Shown here: positions 35,791 through 44,176 of the stretch, one piece after another
Layout of the letters: each line of letters opens with the position of its first letter
Numbering within the stretch: the first letter of the stretch is position 1
Assembly: GCA_964388445.1 (NCBI GenBank)
Contig: CAYMAI010000001.1
Span: forward strand, 1 to 64,000
DNA: 64,000 nucleotides
Direction: 5' to 3'
From: CAYMAI01 sp964388445
Lineage (GTDB): Bacteria; 4484-113; JAGGVC01
The notes under the pieces: model-generated
Told to the model about the DNA's origin: nothing
Database searches by the model: none
Seen by the model: the letters and a program-made list of their open reading frames with translations, nothing else
Program-made: the position numbers and the translations under genes

Positions 35791-36244
35791 CGCGAGCGGG
35801 GCAGGCGGCCGCGGCATGCCTTCGGGCGTGCTGAGGAAAGTCCGGACACCGCAGGGCGGGAAGCCTGGTAACGCCAGGGCGGAGCGATCCGACGGAATGC
35901 GCCACAGAAAAAAACAGCCCGCAATCGCCGGCTTGCCTTCGGGCAATGCGCCTTCGGGCGCGAGTTGGCGGGGTACGCCCCGGCCACGTAACCTGCCGGT
36001 GAAATTAGGTTGGTAACCGCGGGCAACGGTGAAACGGTGCGGTAAGAGCGCACCAGCCGTCCGGGTGACCGGCGGCTTGGGCAACCCCTTCCGGTGCAAG
36101 GCGAAAAGGGAGCGAAACCCGCAGGGGCGACTCTGCGGAATATGCGGCCCGCAAAGCTCCCGAGTGGCTGCTAGAGGCGCGGCGAAAGTCGCGTCCCAGA
36201 TAGATGGCCGTCTATAACAGAATCCGGCTTACGCCCCGCTCGCG
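35791..36244 (+). ncRNA. rnpB: RNase P RNA (bacterial type A)
   Basis: The catalytic RNA that trims tRNA 5' ends. The conserved 5' core GAGGAAAGTCCGGACACCGC (35832 onward) is followed by GCCTGGTAACGCCAGGGCGG, GCCACAGAAA and, at the 3' end, TAGATGGCCGTCTATAACAG and AATCCGGCTTA. The ends pair perfectly over 12 bp (35791-35802 with 36233-36244), the P1 helix. About 454 nt is longer than the 377 nt E. coli RNA; the extra length is in the region around 35925-35965, where CTTCGGGC repeats form hairpins. Confidence 0.95.
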
Positions 36245-36259
36245 CTTTTCGCTTGGAGT

Positions 36260-36282
36260 GAGCCACGCAAGTGGCTCCTTTT
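36260..36282 (+). terminator. terminator of rnpB
   Basis: GAGCCAC-GCAA-GTGGCTC followed by CTTTT, 16 bp after the P1 helix. A second hairpin of the same design, CCGGCAC-GCAA-GTGCCGG (36285-36302), follows directly but lacks a T run. Confidence 0.8.
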
Positions 36283-36389
36283 CACCGGCACGCAAGTGCC
36301 GGAATTATGGCCCAATCCTATTATCTCCCTCGAACTTGCGTCCTTCGGCGCGGGAGGTACTTGCGTTCCTTACTCCGCGCGCGAAAAAG

Positions 36390-36462
36390 CGCGCCTGGCT
36401 GGATTCGAACCAGCGGCCTACAGCTCCGGAGGCTGTCGCTCTATCCCCTGAGCTACAGGCGC
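36390..36462 (-). tRNA. tRNA-Arg, anticodon CCG
   Basis: Cloverleaf on the minus strand: 7 bp acceptor GCGCCTG/CAGGCGC, D-arm GCTCAGGGGATAGAGC, anticodon arm ACAGC-CTCCGGA-GCTGT with anticodon CCG, variable loop AGGCC, and T-arm GCTGG-TTCGAAT-CCAGC. Discriminator G. CCA is not encoded. It decodes CGG. Confidence 0.95.
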
Positions 36463-36520
36463 ACGGACGAAAATTCTAACACAATTCCCCCATCGCGCCC
36501 TGTTGAAACAGCGTCCGCGC

Positions 36521-36529
36521 TGATATAAT
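36521..36529 (+). promoter_or_regulatory. extended -10 promoter, start codon 6 nt downstream
   Basis: TGA plus TATAAT (36524-36529), 6 nt, then GTG at 36536. A possible -35 TTGAAA (36503-36508) is only 15 bp away. Same leaderless geometry as at 1476. Confidence 0.65.
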
Positions 36530-36535
36530 ACCCGC

Positions 36536-37459
36536 GTGTATTCGCTCTTCCAATATCAGATTTCGGCGAACCGTCGGCGCACAATCGGCCTCATCGCCGT
36601 TTTCATCCTTTTCATCACGCTGCTCGGCGCCATTATCGGGCTCGCCATAGGCGGCGACGCCGCCGTATTCGCCTCGCTTTTCGCGTTCGTAATCGCGATT
36701 GTAATGGCTATGAACGCGTGGTACAACAGCGACAAAACCGTGCTGCGCATGGTGCGCGCTCGTGAAGTTGACAAAGCCGAGTTTCCATACCTCGTGAACA
36801 CCGTCGAAGGGCTGTGCCTCGCCGCCGGGCTGCCGCACGTACCGCGCATTTACGTGATGGACGAGGAAGCGCCGAACGCTTTCGCGACGGGCAGGGACGA
36901 GAGGCACTCCGCGGTCTGCGTCACGACCGGCCTTTTGTCGCGCATGAACCGCCAGCAACTCGAAGGCGTGCTCGCGCACGAACTTGCGCACATTTATAAC
37001 CGCGACATCCTGATAATGGGCGTCGCCGCGGCGCTCGTCGGCACGGTCGTGATAATTTGCGAACTCGTTCTTCGCGGCCGAATGTGGCAATTCGGTGGCA
37101 GGGGAAGCTCGCGAGGGGGCGGCGGCGGTCAGCTCGCGCTCGTGTACCTTGCGATTATGATTCTCGCGGCGATTCTCGCGCCGATTATGGCGCAGATGAT
37201 GCAAATGGCGATTAGCCGCAATCGCGAGTATCTTGCCGACGCGACCGCGATAAGGCTCACCCGCAATCCGGAAGGCCTTGCCGGCGCTCTCGAAGAAATC
37301 GGCAAATCCATTACTCCGATGCCGCAGGTTTCGAGCGCCGCCTCGCACCTGTTCATAGACGACCCGCTTCGCGCGGCCGACACGCGCAACTGGTTCGAGC
37401 GCATGTTCTCCACCCACCCGCCCCTCTGGGACAGAGTGGAACGGATCAGAAGGATGTGA
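36536..37459 (+). CDS. htpX: HtpX-like M48 zinc metalloprotease
   Basis: 307 residues. Membrane-bound protease that degrades damaged membrane proteins. Two N-terminal membrane helices, then the zinc site H148-E149-L-A-H152 in VLAHELAHIYNRD, third ligand Glu231 in SRNREYLADATAIRL, and a further hydrophobic pair between them. Ends with FSTHPPLWDRVERIRRM, the family C-terminus. GTG start, no Shine-Dalgarno. The SIR2 gene starts 19 bp downstream but has very different base composition, so this may be an insertion point. Confidence 0.9.
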   Translation: MYSLFQYQISANRRRTIGLIAVFILFITLLGAIIGLAIGGDAAVFASLFAFVIAIVMAMNAWYNSDKTVLRMVRAREVDKAEFPYLVNTVEGLCLAAGLPHVPRIYVMDEEAPNAFATGRDERHSAVCVTTGLLSRMNRQQLEGVLAHELAHIYNRDILIMGVAAALVGTVVIICELVLRGRMWQFGGRGSSRGGGGGQLALVYLAIMILAAILAPIMAQMMQMAISRNREYLADATAIRLTRNPEGLAGALEEIGKSITPMPQVSSAASHLFIDDPLRAADTRNWFERMFSTHPPLWDRVERIRRM

Positions 37460-37478
37460 GGGGTAATAAGGAGCAGGA

Positions 37479-39155
37479 ATGTCACCGGAGTCTTATCAAA
37501 TTGCTTTTTTTCTTGGCGCTGGGGCTTCAGTGCCAGCTGGAATTCCAGCAATGAAGGAATTATCTGCTCTGCTGGTTGAGCAAGATTTTATCAAGGACAA
37601 TCGATACAATACTTCTAAATTATTCGAATTGATAATGGAGCATCCTAGATGCAAGTCTCGAGGTCATCTTGATTTTGAAGTGTTGTTGGAGCTTGTTCAT
37701 CAATGCTTAATATACCGCGATATTCCACTTTATTATTTAGGTGCTTTTAATTCCAAATATTTCCCTACAGACCCGGAAGGATTGCTTAAAAGTATATATC
37801 GGTTTGTCCGGCAGCAAGTCACTAGTTTAAAAGACTTAAGGTACCTAAACTTTTTGGAGTTTTTTGCTAGAAATCTTCAACATTTGGCTGTTTTTACCAC
37901 GAATTACGACTTTTGTGTTGAAAGATATGCATCTCATATTATAAATGTGCGATGCATTGAAAAAACAAGTAATTCATCATTTGGGCGCTCTACAAGCCGG
38001 AAGACACCGATTATAAACCTATATAAATTACACGGCTCAGCAAATTGGGTATCTAGCGATAGCGGGGACATTGAGGCTATACCTCTTGGAGGTCGTTCTA
38101 GTACGAAGCTAATCGATGCCGCTGAAATTGCTGAGATTGATCGAATAATGCTTTTTCCGGCTCAGACAAAGGACATCGGGAAGCCACACTATGCATTTCT
38201 TCAAAAGGAGTATGAAAGGCATTTATTGAGCCTGGAGCTCTTGGTAATAGTCGGATATAGTTTTTACGATGATTACATGATTGACATGCTTGAAATGTCT
38301 TGCCGCCAAAATGAACAACTATTGCTAATATTAATAGATCCCGCTGCAACATCAATAAGAAACCGAATTAGGGCATTTTCTCTCGATAGATTTGGCCATA
38401 ATATGATAACAAGGAGAATTATTGCCCTAAACGCTGGCGTTGACTTGCTTAACGACAATAATTATCGTGAACAATGGCTGAATATAAAGAATAATATAAT
38501 TCATCGTAACTATGAATTTTACGAATCTATACATATGAATGGCGTGGTCGAATATGGAGGAGACCCAATATATGATATCAGAATGGAGTATATTGCCGAG
38601 GCAATGAGAATACATAATAATTACTCAGGCATAAAAGGTATATCAATATTAGCTTTTGAAGAAATGTCAAGGGATGTATCCAGCGACCTCATTGAGGAAA
38701 TTAACGAATGTGATTATGTTGCAAGTGCTTTGCATCATTTAATTAGTAACACATGGATAAGAGGCAGATTTCTTTCGGGAATCGAAACAGCAGCAAAAAC
38801 AGATATGCAGGTTGGCAGAAATAGAGGGAGGATTGTTTTAGATGAGAGCTATGTAAAAGATAGTTATCGCTCCAATCGAATAATTGGAGAGGGCAAAACA
38901 GAATATACAACCAAAATTGGTGAGATGTGCAAGAAAATATCTCACTGTATCAATAAGGAAAAAGCGTTCTGGGCTAAAACTGCAAAGGTATTAAATGCAT
39001 TTGGTGATTTTTGTCATTATTGCTCTCAAGCCGAGAGGGCTGCCGAAAGAGATTCAAATGGCTCTGGTCAAGTAAATGAAGTATACCTCCGTGATATTGT
39101 AAATACGTGGAATGATTTGCAGGTTGCACTCGGGAAAAAGCTGAAACAGGAGTAG
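37479..39155 (+). CDS. SIR2-domain protein, candidate NAD-consuming defence effector
   Basis: 558 residues. SIR2-like Rossmann fold in residues about 1-290: FFLGAGASVPAGIP (NAD-binding glycine motif), VFTTNYDFCVE, LYKLHGSANW (the catalytic His region) and LLVIVGYSFYDDYMIDML. The C-terminal half (about 300-558) has no domain I recognise. SIR2 proteins of this type occur in anti-phage systems that deplete NAD; here it stands alone, without a TIR, APAZ, HerA or helicase partner nearby. AAGGAG 6 nt before ATG. The gene is visibly AT-rich, with ATA, AAT and TTA codons common, unlike every neighbour, so recent transfer is likely. It is inserted between htpX and a cupin gene on the opposite strand. 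Confidence 0.8.
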   Translation: MSPESYQIAFFLGAGASVPAGIPAMKELSALLVEQDFIKDNRYNTSKLFELIMEHPRCKSRGHLDFEVLLELVHQCLIYRDIPLYYLGAFNSKYFPTDPEGLLKSIYRFVRQQVTSLKDLRYLNFLEFFARNLQHLAVFTTNYDFCVERYASHIINVRCIEKTSNSSFGRSTSRKTPIINLYKLHGSANWVSSDSGDIEAIPLGGRSSTKLIDAAEIAEIDRIMLFPAQTKDIGKPHYAFLQKEYERHLLSLELLVIVGYSFYDDYMIDMLEMSCRQNEQLLLILIDPAATSIRNRIRAFSLDRFGHNMITRRIIALNAGVDLLNDNNYREQWLNIKNNIIHRNYEFYESIHMNGVVEYGGDPIYDIRMEYIAEAMRIHNNYSGIKGISILAFEEMSRDVSSDLIEEINECDYVASALHHLISNTWIRGRFLSGIETAAKTDMQVGRNRGRIVLDESYVKDSYRSNRIIGEGKTEYTTKIGEMCKKISHCINKEKAFWAKTAKVLNAFGDFCHYCSQAERAAERDSNGSGQVNEVYLRDIVNTWNDLQVALGKKLKQE

Positions 39156-39182
39156 TGGCAATAATGGAAGTAGCACGCGCAT

Positions 39183-39539
39183 TTACACCTGACTATCCCC
39201 CGGTTCGATTCTGATGCTGTCGTCGTCGAAGTGCTGGGTCGAGAATTCGAAGATTTCGCTGTCTTCGATTCCCGTGAATCGGTGAATCGTGCCGGGCGGC
39301 AGGTGGAGAGCGTCACCGGGCTGCATGATTAGCGTTTCCTCGCGGCCGTCCGGGTGGCGCAGTTCCATTTTGAGCCGGCCGCTCTGGACGTAAAACGTTT
39401 CGGTCTTCAGCTTGTGATAGTGCAGGCTGCAGCGCTTGCCCGCGCTCAGTACGAGCTTTTTGCCGCAATAAAGCTCGTCGTTATGAATCCAATACTCGCC
39501 GCCCCAGCCCTTGGGGACATATTTGATTTCGCCGCTCAT
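39183..39539 (-). CDS. small cupin-domain protein
   Basis: 118 residues from ATG 39539 (GAGG upstream). Single cupin barrel: LHYHKLKTETFYVQSGRLKM is motif 1 (HxH...E) and PGDALHLPPGTIHRF is motif 2 with its His. These resemble the metal-binding cupins of mannose-6-phosphate isomerase-like sugar enzymes. Substrate unknown. The larger open frame upstream is not supported: it runs through a palindromic repeat. Confidence 0.8.
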   Translation of the reverse strand: MSGEIKYVPKGWGGEYWIHNDELYCGKKLVLSAGKRCSLHYHKLKTETFYVQSGRLKMELRHPDGREETLIMQPGDALHLPPGTIHRFTGIEDSEIFEFSTQHFDDDSIRIEPGDSQV

Positions 39540-39576
39540 AAAAATAACCTCGAAACCGCATGATACCAGAGCCGCC

Positions 39577-39622
39577 GTAGCGCAGCCATCTTGGCTGCAT
39601 GCAGGCTGGAAGCCTGCGCTAC
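39577..39622. repeat. REP-like palindromic element
   Basis: Outer arms GTAGCGCA and TGCGCTAC enclose two small hairpins, GCAGCC-ATCTT-GGCTGC and GCAGGCT-GGA-AGCCTGC, giving a cruciform. It lies between the cupin and TPR genes. The GCAGGCTGGAAGCCTGC core is a type of dispersed intergenic repeat known from several bacterial genomes; only one copy is in the window. Confidence 0.7.
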
Positions 39623-40461
39623 GATTTAAGCCGCTCTTCGCAAAGCTTGATATGCTCCTCCACCATCGCTTTGTTTTCCGCGGGCACGTCCATTTTCGAT
39701 ACCTTTCGCCACATTTCGAGCGCCTCGCTCCACTTCTCCAGCGCCTCAAGCGCGAACGCCCAATTGCCGTAAAGCGTCACGCTGTCCAGTCCGTTTTTTT
39801 CTGCAAGCGTATAGTCCGAAAGCGCGCCTGCGTAATCTTCCAAATAAAATCTCGCCGCCCCGCGCAGATGATGCAAGTCTGCCGCAAACGCGTCTTTGGG
39901 CAGCATTGCGCCGTATGACGAAATTGCCAGCGTAAGCGCGTTCTCGGCCTGCGGAAAAAGCCTGTACGATATGCACGCGCTGGCGTATTCGCGCATCGCC
40001 CGAGCGTCGCGGCTGCCCAGCGCGAATGCGTTCATACCGTAATACAGCGTGCTCTCGTCCCTCGCATTCGATTCCGCCAGCATAGGCGGGCCAATCGCGG
40101 CCGCGGCCGCAAGCTTCGCGGCCGTGCGCGCCATTTTTTCCTTCACGCCCGGATGCCCGCCCGCAATCGCTTGCTCGAAGTACAAATCGAACGCACGCTC
40201 GTAAAACATCGCCGCGGCAATCGGAAGACCAAGCTCGCGCAGAACGTCGCCAAGCACCTCGTGCACTTCGGGATTTGCGTAATTATCCGCAAGCGCAGCC
40301 TCCCCCGCGGATAGCGCCGCAAGAAAATCACGCGCATCAATATGCGCCCGAGCGTCCCCCAGATAGTCTTGAGCGTATGCGGCCGGATAATGAAATGCGG
40401 AAAATCCCGCAATACATATCGCGGTTACGTAAAGCATCCGGATTTTCGAAACCGATTTCAT
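39619..40461 (-). CDS. secreted TPR-repeat protein
   Basis: 280 residues from ATG 40461. Signal peptide (MLYVTAICIAGFSAFHYPAAYA) followed by alpha-helical repeats: AHIDARDFLAALSAGEAAL, NPEVHEVLGDVLRELG, LHHLRGAARFYLEDYAGALSDY and LYGNWAFALEALEKWSEALEMW are TPR-like, so it is a periplasmic interaction scaffold. The frame upstream of 40461 runs across the flotillin terminator and is rejected. Binding partner unknown. Confidence 0.75.
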   Translation of the reverse strand: MKSVSKIRMLYVTAICIAGFSAFHYPAAYAQDYLGDARAHIDARDFLAALSAGEAALADNYANPEVHEVLGDVLRELGLPIAAAMFYERAFDLYFEQAIAGGHPGVKEKMARTAAKLAAAAAIGPPMLAESNARDESTLYYGMNAFALGSRDARAMREYASACISYRLFPQAENALTLAISSYGAMLPKDAFAADLHHLRGAARFYLEDYAGALSDYTLAEKNGLDSVTLYGNWAFALEALEKWSEALEMWRKVSKMDVPAENKAMVEEHIKLCEERLKS

Positions 40462-40485
40462 ACAAGCATCACCATCCAAGCATAT

Positions 40486-40521
40486 AAAAAGCCGGCGAGC
40501 GATTATTGCACGCCCGCCGGC
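40486..40521 (-). terminator. terminator of the nfeD-flotillin operon
   Basis: On the minus strand GCCGGCG...CGCCGGC (with an inner GCG/CGC) followed by TTTTTATA, located 57 nt after the flotillin stop codon. Confidence 0.85.
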
Positions 40522-40577
40522 ATCTCCATTGCAAGTTGCGCGCCGCTGATTCTGCGTGCCGCGAAATGCAAACCTCG

Positions 40578-42191
40578 TTAATGCTGCTTTCCGGCGCCGC
40601 TTTCGCCGCCGCCCGCTCCCGGTTTCGGCTCGGCCTTTGCCTGCTGGCCGAGTTGCGGCAGTTTTTGCAGCAAAGTGTTCAAATCGAGACCGGTAAGCGA
40701 TTCCACGACCGGCGGAAGCTGGGAAATCACGTCCGCAACGTCCTTCGTAAGCCTGCTCACGCCCGGCCCGCCTTCGCCGCCGCCGGAAATCATCACGATG
40801 CGCTCGGTTTTCGCGAGAGGAGCCGAAATGCTCGACGCGATTTCGGGCAGCTTTTCGATAAGCACCATCAAGACCGCGGCTTCGTTGTACTTCTGCCACG
40901 CGTACGCCTTTTTCTCCATCGCCTCGGCTTCCGCTAGACCTTGCTCGCGAATGATGTCCGCTTGGGCGAGACCCTTTGCGCGCACCGCCGAGCCTTCCGC
41001 GTCGCCCGCGGCCTTCACGACGTCTGCCTGCGCAAATCCCTGCTGGCGCACGGCATCCGCCTGGCCTTCGGCAACCTTGGTCAACTTATATTGCTCCGCG
41101 TTCGCGAGCTGCTCGATGCGATATCTTTCGGCCTCCGCGGGACGGTGGACGATCGCTTCCAGTTCCTTCTGCTTGCGCAGGATTTCCTTTTCTTGCAGTT
41201 CGATTCGCTTCGTCTTTTCAACTACTTCGACTTCGACTTCCTGTTCGCGAACTTGCTGCATGGTCTTGTTCTTCTGCAAGTCGTACGCCAGGTCGGCGTC
41301 CGCCTTTTGGATGTTCGTGGTTTTAAGGTAGTTCGCGACGTTGATTTCGTAATCGCGCTTCGCTTCGGCGATTCGCGTTTCCGCCTCGAATTTCGCGACG
41401 TCCCCTTCCTGCGTCGCCACGGCGGAACGGATGGTTGCGTCTCTCGACGCCTCCGCAATCGCAATGTCGGCATCGCGCTGCGCTTCCGCCTCGCCGATTT
41501 GAGCGTCGCGCTTGACCTGCGCCGTGCGGGCCTTTCCGAGAGAATCCAGATAGCCCACGCTGTCACGCACGTCGCGAATCGTAAAGCTTATGATGCCGAG
41601 TCCCATATGATTGAGGTCGGTCGCCGCGACTTCGAGAACTTTCTGAGCGAAAGCGTCCCTGTTGCTGTACACCTCTTCCACGGTCAGCGTGCCCATGATC
41701 GCGCGCAAGTGGCCTTCCAGCGTTTGCTGGGCAATGCGCTGAATTTCATTCAGCCCTTTCGAGAGAAACTGCTCCGCCGCCGTGCCGACGCTGAAATCGT
41801 CTCCCTTGATTTTGACCTGCGCTATGCCGTCAACGATAATCGGCACGCCCATCTTCGTATAGACCTCCGGCGTCCTAACGTCGATGGTCATAATTTCGAG
41901 AGTCATTACGTCGACTTTCTCGATGATGGGCCATACGAACGTTCCGCCGCCTTTTACTACGCGGAAGCCCCTGAAAACGTAGTTGCCGTGTGGGTCGCGC
42001 ACTTTATAGCGGCGTCCGCTGACCACCATCACCTGGTTCGGGCCGACCTTTACGTATCTGCTTGCCCAAATCCAAAGGCAGATCAAAATGAAAACTATTA
42101 CGCCGATCGCGAGCGTAATCATGCCCTGCGTCAGACTTGAAATCTGCATCGCCATCGGCATGCCCGTAAGCTCAACCAACAGTGCGTTCAT
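40578..42191 (-). CDS. floT: flotillin-family membrane microdomain protein
   Basis: 537 residues. N-terminal membrane hairpin (GMITLAIGVIVFILICLWIW), SPFH/band 7 domain (about 45-240; TPEVYTKMGVPIIVDGIAQVKIKG), then a long Ala/Glu coiled coil (about 240-440) with the flotillin-type EAEA repeats, and a Gly/Lys/Pro tail. Flotillins form oligomeric scaffolds in membrane microdomains. ATG with AGGAGG. Downstream of an NfeD-family gene, the usual bacterial pairing (as yuaF-yuaG). The 109 bp between them contains a small CCGGGC/GCCCGG hairpin at 42254-42270. Confidence 0.9.
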   Translation of the reverse strand: MNALLVELTGMPMAMQISSLTQGMITLAIGVIVFILICLWIWASRYVKVGPNQVMVVSGRRYKVRDPHGNYVFRGFRVVKGGGTFVWPIIEKVDVMTLEIMTIDVRTPEVYTKMGVPIIVDGIAQVKIKGDDFSVGTAAEQFLSKGLNEIQRIAQQTLEGHLRAIMGTLTVEEVYSNRDAFAQKVLEVAATDLNHMGLGIISFTIRDVRDSVGYLDSLGKARTAQVKRDAQIGEAEAQRDADIAIAEASRDATIRSAVATQEGDVAKFEAETRIAEAKRDYEINVANYLKTTNIQKADADLAYDLQKNKTMQQVREQEVEVEVVEKTKRIELQEKEILRKQKELEAIVHRPAEAERYRIEQLANAEQYKLTKVAEGQADAVRQQGFAQADVVKAAGDAEGSAVRAKGLAQADIIREQGLAEAEAMEKKAYAWQKYNEAAVLMVLIEKLPEIASSISAPLAKTERIVMISGGGEGGPGVSRLTKDVADVISQLPPVVESLTGLDLNTLLQKLPQLGQQAKAEPKPGAGGGESGAGKQH

Positions 42192-42300
42192 TACGTCCTC
42201 CTTGCCAAAACCCCGAATAGTACATTTACCGTGACCGTAAACGGTTCCATTTTCCGGGCATTACGCCCGGCGGCTTTCGAACCTGCCGTCCGTGTCTCTT

Positions 42301-43053
42301 CTATGCGTCCGTGATATCGACACCGCCTTCGATTTCGCCTTCGGCCGGCGTCATGATTTTAAGCGAAAGCGCTCTGTCCAGATCGACGACGCTGAATATC
42401 CCGTCTTCGATAGACGCGATGAAAACCTCTTGGCCTTGTTTGTACACCGCGTCGGCGTCCAATGGTTTGGCCGGCGAATTCCTGGTGCCATGCCCCGCGA
42501 TATACGTGATTTCGCCAAGACTCCTGCCGTCCATCGGCACGGAAACCGTCGCGGCCCTGCCGATAACTTCGCCTTCGCTGTAACCGCTTGACGCGCCGGT
42601 GTTTTCGAAAAACTTGTTCAGCGTAAAAATCAATCCCGCCGAAACGAGTATCCCGAATAGCAGCGACATTAAACCGCCGAAAATCGCGGCCGGAACGCCG
42701 AGCGTATCGGGAATGTTTACCGAATCCATCACCAGCCCCATCCCGCCGAACCCGGCAAGGAACGCGGCGATTGACATCGGGGAAAACGGGCCGACATGCA
42801 GGTCGCTCATGCCGGTCGCATACTCGCCGTGCGAAGCCTGAACGCCGGGTGCGTTTATCGTCGGATCATGAGCGTGGTCGAAATCCGCATCGGCACCGGC
42901 TGCGTCGAGGTCTGAAACGTCAAGGTCGGCGCCGCCGCCGCCAATGTCCACGCCGTGCATAACTCCGCCGGCGAGCAGCAGAATGAACTGAACCAGCACG
43001 AAGCCGCCGCCCAACACTAGGCAGAACCAATAAACTCCATTCATGAAATCCAT
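42301..43053 (-). CDS. NfeD-family membrane protein (YuaF-like)
   Basis: 250 residues. Membrane helices at the N-terminus and about 110-165, and a C-terminal OB-fold domain (GEVIGRAATVSVPMDGRSLGEITYIAGHGTRN, then QEVFIASIEDGIFSVVDL), the NfeD1b/YuaF layout that accompanies flotillin. A stretch near residues 40-75 is rich in Asp/Gly/Ala. ATG 43053 is chosen because GGGG sits 6 nt upstream; the frame reaches 43110 without support. It likely modulates floT assembly. Confidence 0.82.
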   Translation of the reverse strand: MDFMNGVYWFCLVLGGGFVLVQFILLLAGGVMHGVDIGGGGADLDVSDLDAAGADADFDHAHDPTINAPGVQASHGEYATGMSDLHVGPFSPMSIAAFLAGFGGMGLVMDSVNIPDTLGVPAAIFGGLMSLLFGILVSAGLIFTLNKFFENTGASSGYSEGEVIGRAATVSVPMDGRSLGEITYIAGHGTRNSPAKPLDADAVYKQGQEVFIASIEDGIFSVVDLDRALSLKIMTPAEGEIEGGVDITDA

Positions 43054-43084
43054 AGCAAGCCCCTTTGCCCTCGCCAGTATGTAC

Positions 43085-43093
43085 ATCATACCA
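43085..43093 (-). promoter_or_regulatory. proximal extended -10 promoter of nfeD-floT
   Basis: Minus-strand TGG plus TATGAT, about 30 nt before the nfeD ATG. It would be a second start besides the one at 43143. Confidence 0.4.
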
Positions 43094-43142
43094 CAAAGCG
43101 AAAGCGGCATATTCGGAGTTCGGATACTCCGGTCACATTACG

Positions 43143-43171
43143 ATTATACCCGAATATACTGATTATTGCAA
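43143..43171 (-). promoter_or_regulatory. sigma-70 promoter of nfeD-floT
   Basis: On the minus strand TTGCAA (43166-43171), 17 bp, TATAAT (43143-43148). Start site near 43136. Confidence 0.65.
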
Positions 43172-43182
43172 ATTATTATAGG

Positions 43183-43196
43183 ATAACCTAGGTTAT
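43183..43196. promoter_or_regulatory. perfect 14 bp palindrome upstream of the nfeD promoter, candidate operator
   Basis: ATAACCTAGGTTAT is exactly palindromic and is followed by an imperfect CTAGAGTTAACTAG. Its centre lies about 54 bp upstream of the predicted nfeD start, a typical activator position. Confidence 0.45.
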
Positions 43197-43273
43197 ACTA
43201 GAGTTAACTAGCCATAAGCGCAATATTAAATGACATATAAATGTATATATCTTTATAATCACTTCCGCGATTT

Positions 43274-44170
43274 CTATATTGGTTTCGCGCCATGCGGGTG
43301 GCATTCGTCGTAAATTTTTCTAGAATCCTCGATATTGAAATGCGTATAATGAACAATCGTCCGGATGCTTGCGTGCCCCAGAAGTTCCTGAACGGCTCGC
43401 AAATCCGCGCCGCCCTGAAGCAGGTGCATCGCGCACGAATGGCGCAAAGTATGCGGGCTGACTTTGCGCATAAGTCCCGCTTTTGCAGCATAGTCCCTAA
43501 CAAGGCGATATACCTGAATGCGCGAGAGCGGTCCGTTTTTGCCCAGCCACATCTCTCGATATTCGTCGCAACCCTTAAACTGCGGGCGGGCCTTTTCGAA
43601 ATACTCGCCAATTCGCTTAATCGCCCTGCCGCCGAAAAGAACGGTTCTCGACTTTCCGCCCTTGCCATGAACCACGGCCTGTCCATCCGCCCATCGTCCG
43701 TCGGAAATCGTCATTCCGGTAAGCTCGCTAACCCTTATGCCGGTTGAATACAGAAATTCAAGCATCGCCCGGTCGCGAATGCCTTGAGGCGTTTCATTGT
43801 CGGGAGCGTTGGTTAATCGTACTACTTCGGCATAAGGCAAGGCTTCGGGAAATGCGGCAACTTGAGGCAGCTTGAAGGTGCGAGGAAGCGGATACTCGGA
43901 GATATGCCTTTCGGCCTCGAGCCATCTCAGGAACTTTTTCAATGCGGATAATTTCCGGGCAATCGTAGCCTTCGCCATCCCGTCTTTCGAAAGTTTTTCG
44001 CGATACTTCAAGACCGCAATATAGGTTATGTCCTGTGGTTTGACTATTCCCGAGAGCTCGGCGAAAGCTGACAAATCTTGCGAATATGCCACGACCGTAT
44101 TTCTGCTTGCCCCCTCTTCGAGAAGCAAGCTTTCGATAAAATTGTCGATACAAACTTCGATGTCCGCCAC
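43274..44170 (-). CDS. xerC: XerC/XerD-family tyrosine recombinase
   Basis: 298 residues, the usual Xer length. N-terminal SAM-like core-binding domain (about 1-95) and catalytic domain with the full set: Arg146 (STGIRVSEL), Lys170 (HGKGGKSR), His240 and Arg243 (SPHTLRHSCA), His266 (LLGHASI) and Tyr275 (VHYTHF). Such enzymes resolve chromosome dimers at dif, though an integron or phage integrase cannot be excluded. No mobile-element genes flank it, favouring a housekeeping Xer. GTG start; the -10 box lies 6 nt upstream, inside the 31 bp gap to the methyltransferase gene. Confidence 0.88.
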   Translation of the reverse strand: MADIEVCIDNFIESLLLEEGASRNTVVAYSQDLSAFAELSGIVKPQDITYIAVLKYREKLSKDGMAKATIARKLSALKKFLRWLEAERHISEYPLPRTFKLPQVAAFPEALPYAEVVRLTNAPDNETPQGIRDRAMLEFLYSTGIRVSELTGMTISDGRWADGQAVVHGKGGKSRTVLFGGRAIKRIGEYFEKARPQFKGCDEYREMWLGKNGPLSRIQVYRLVRDYAAKAGLMRKVSPHTLRHSCAMHLLQGGADLRAVQELLGHASIRTIVHYTHFNIEDSRKIYDECHPHGAKPI

Positions 44171-44176
44171 GGGCGA

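Noticed and set aside
35644..36099. N-terminal extension of the CsgG-like frame
   Set aside because: It is the antisense of RNase P RNA; the signal peptide and ribosome site put the start at 35643.
37479..39155. Thoeris or SIR2-APAZ system
   Set aside because: No TIR-domain, Argonaute, APAZ or helicase gene next to it.
40462..40899. N-terminal extension of the TPR protein
   Set aside because: It crosses the flotillin terminator and coding sequence; a signal peptide starts at 40461.
40941..42140. 399-codon frame opposite flotillin
   Set aside because: Antisense shadow of an Ala/Glu-rich coiled-coil gene; no ribosome site or recognisable domain.
43183..43211. dif recombination site next to the recombinase gene
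   Set aside because: The palindrome lacks the 11-6-11 arm layout and XerD-arm sequence of dif, and better fits an operator position of the nfeD promoter.
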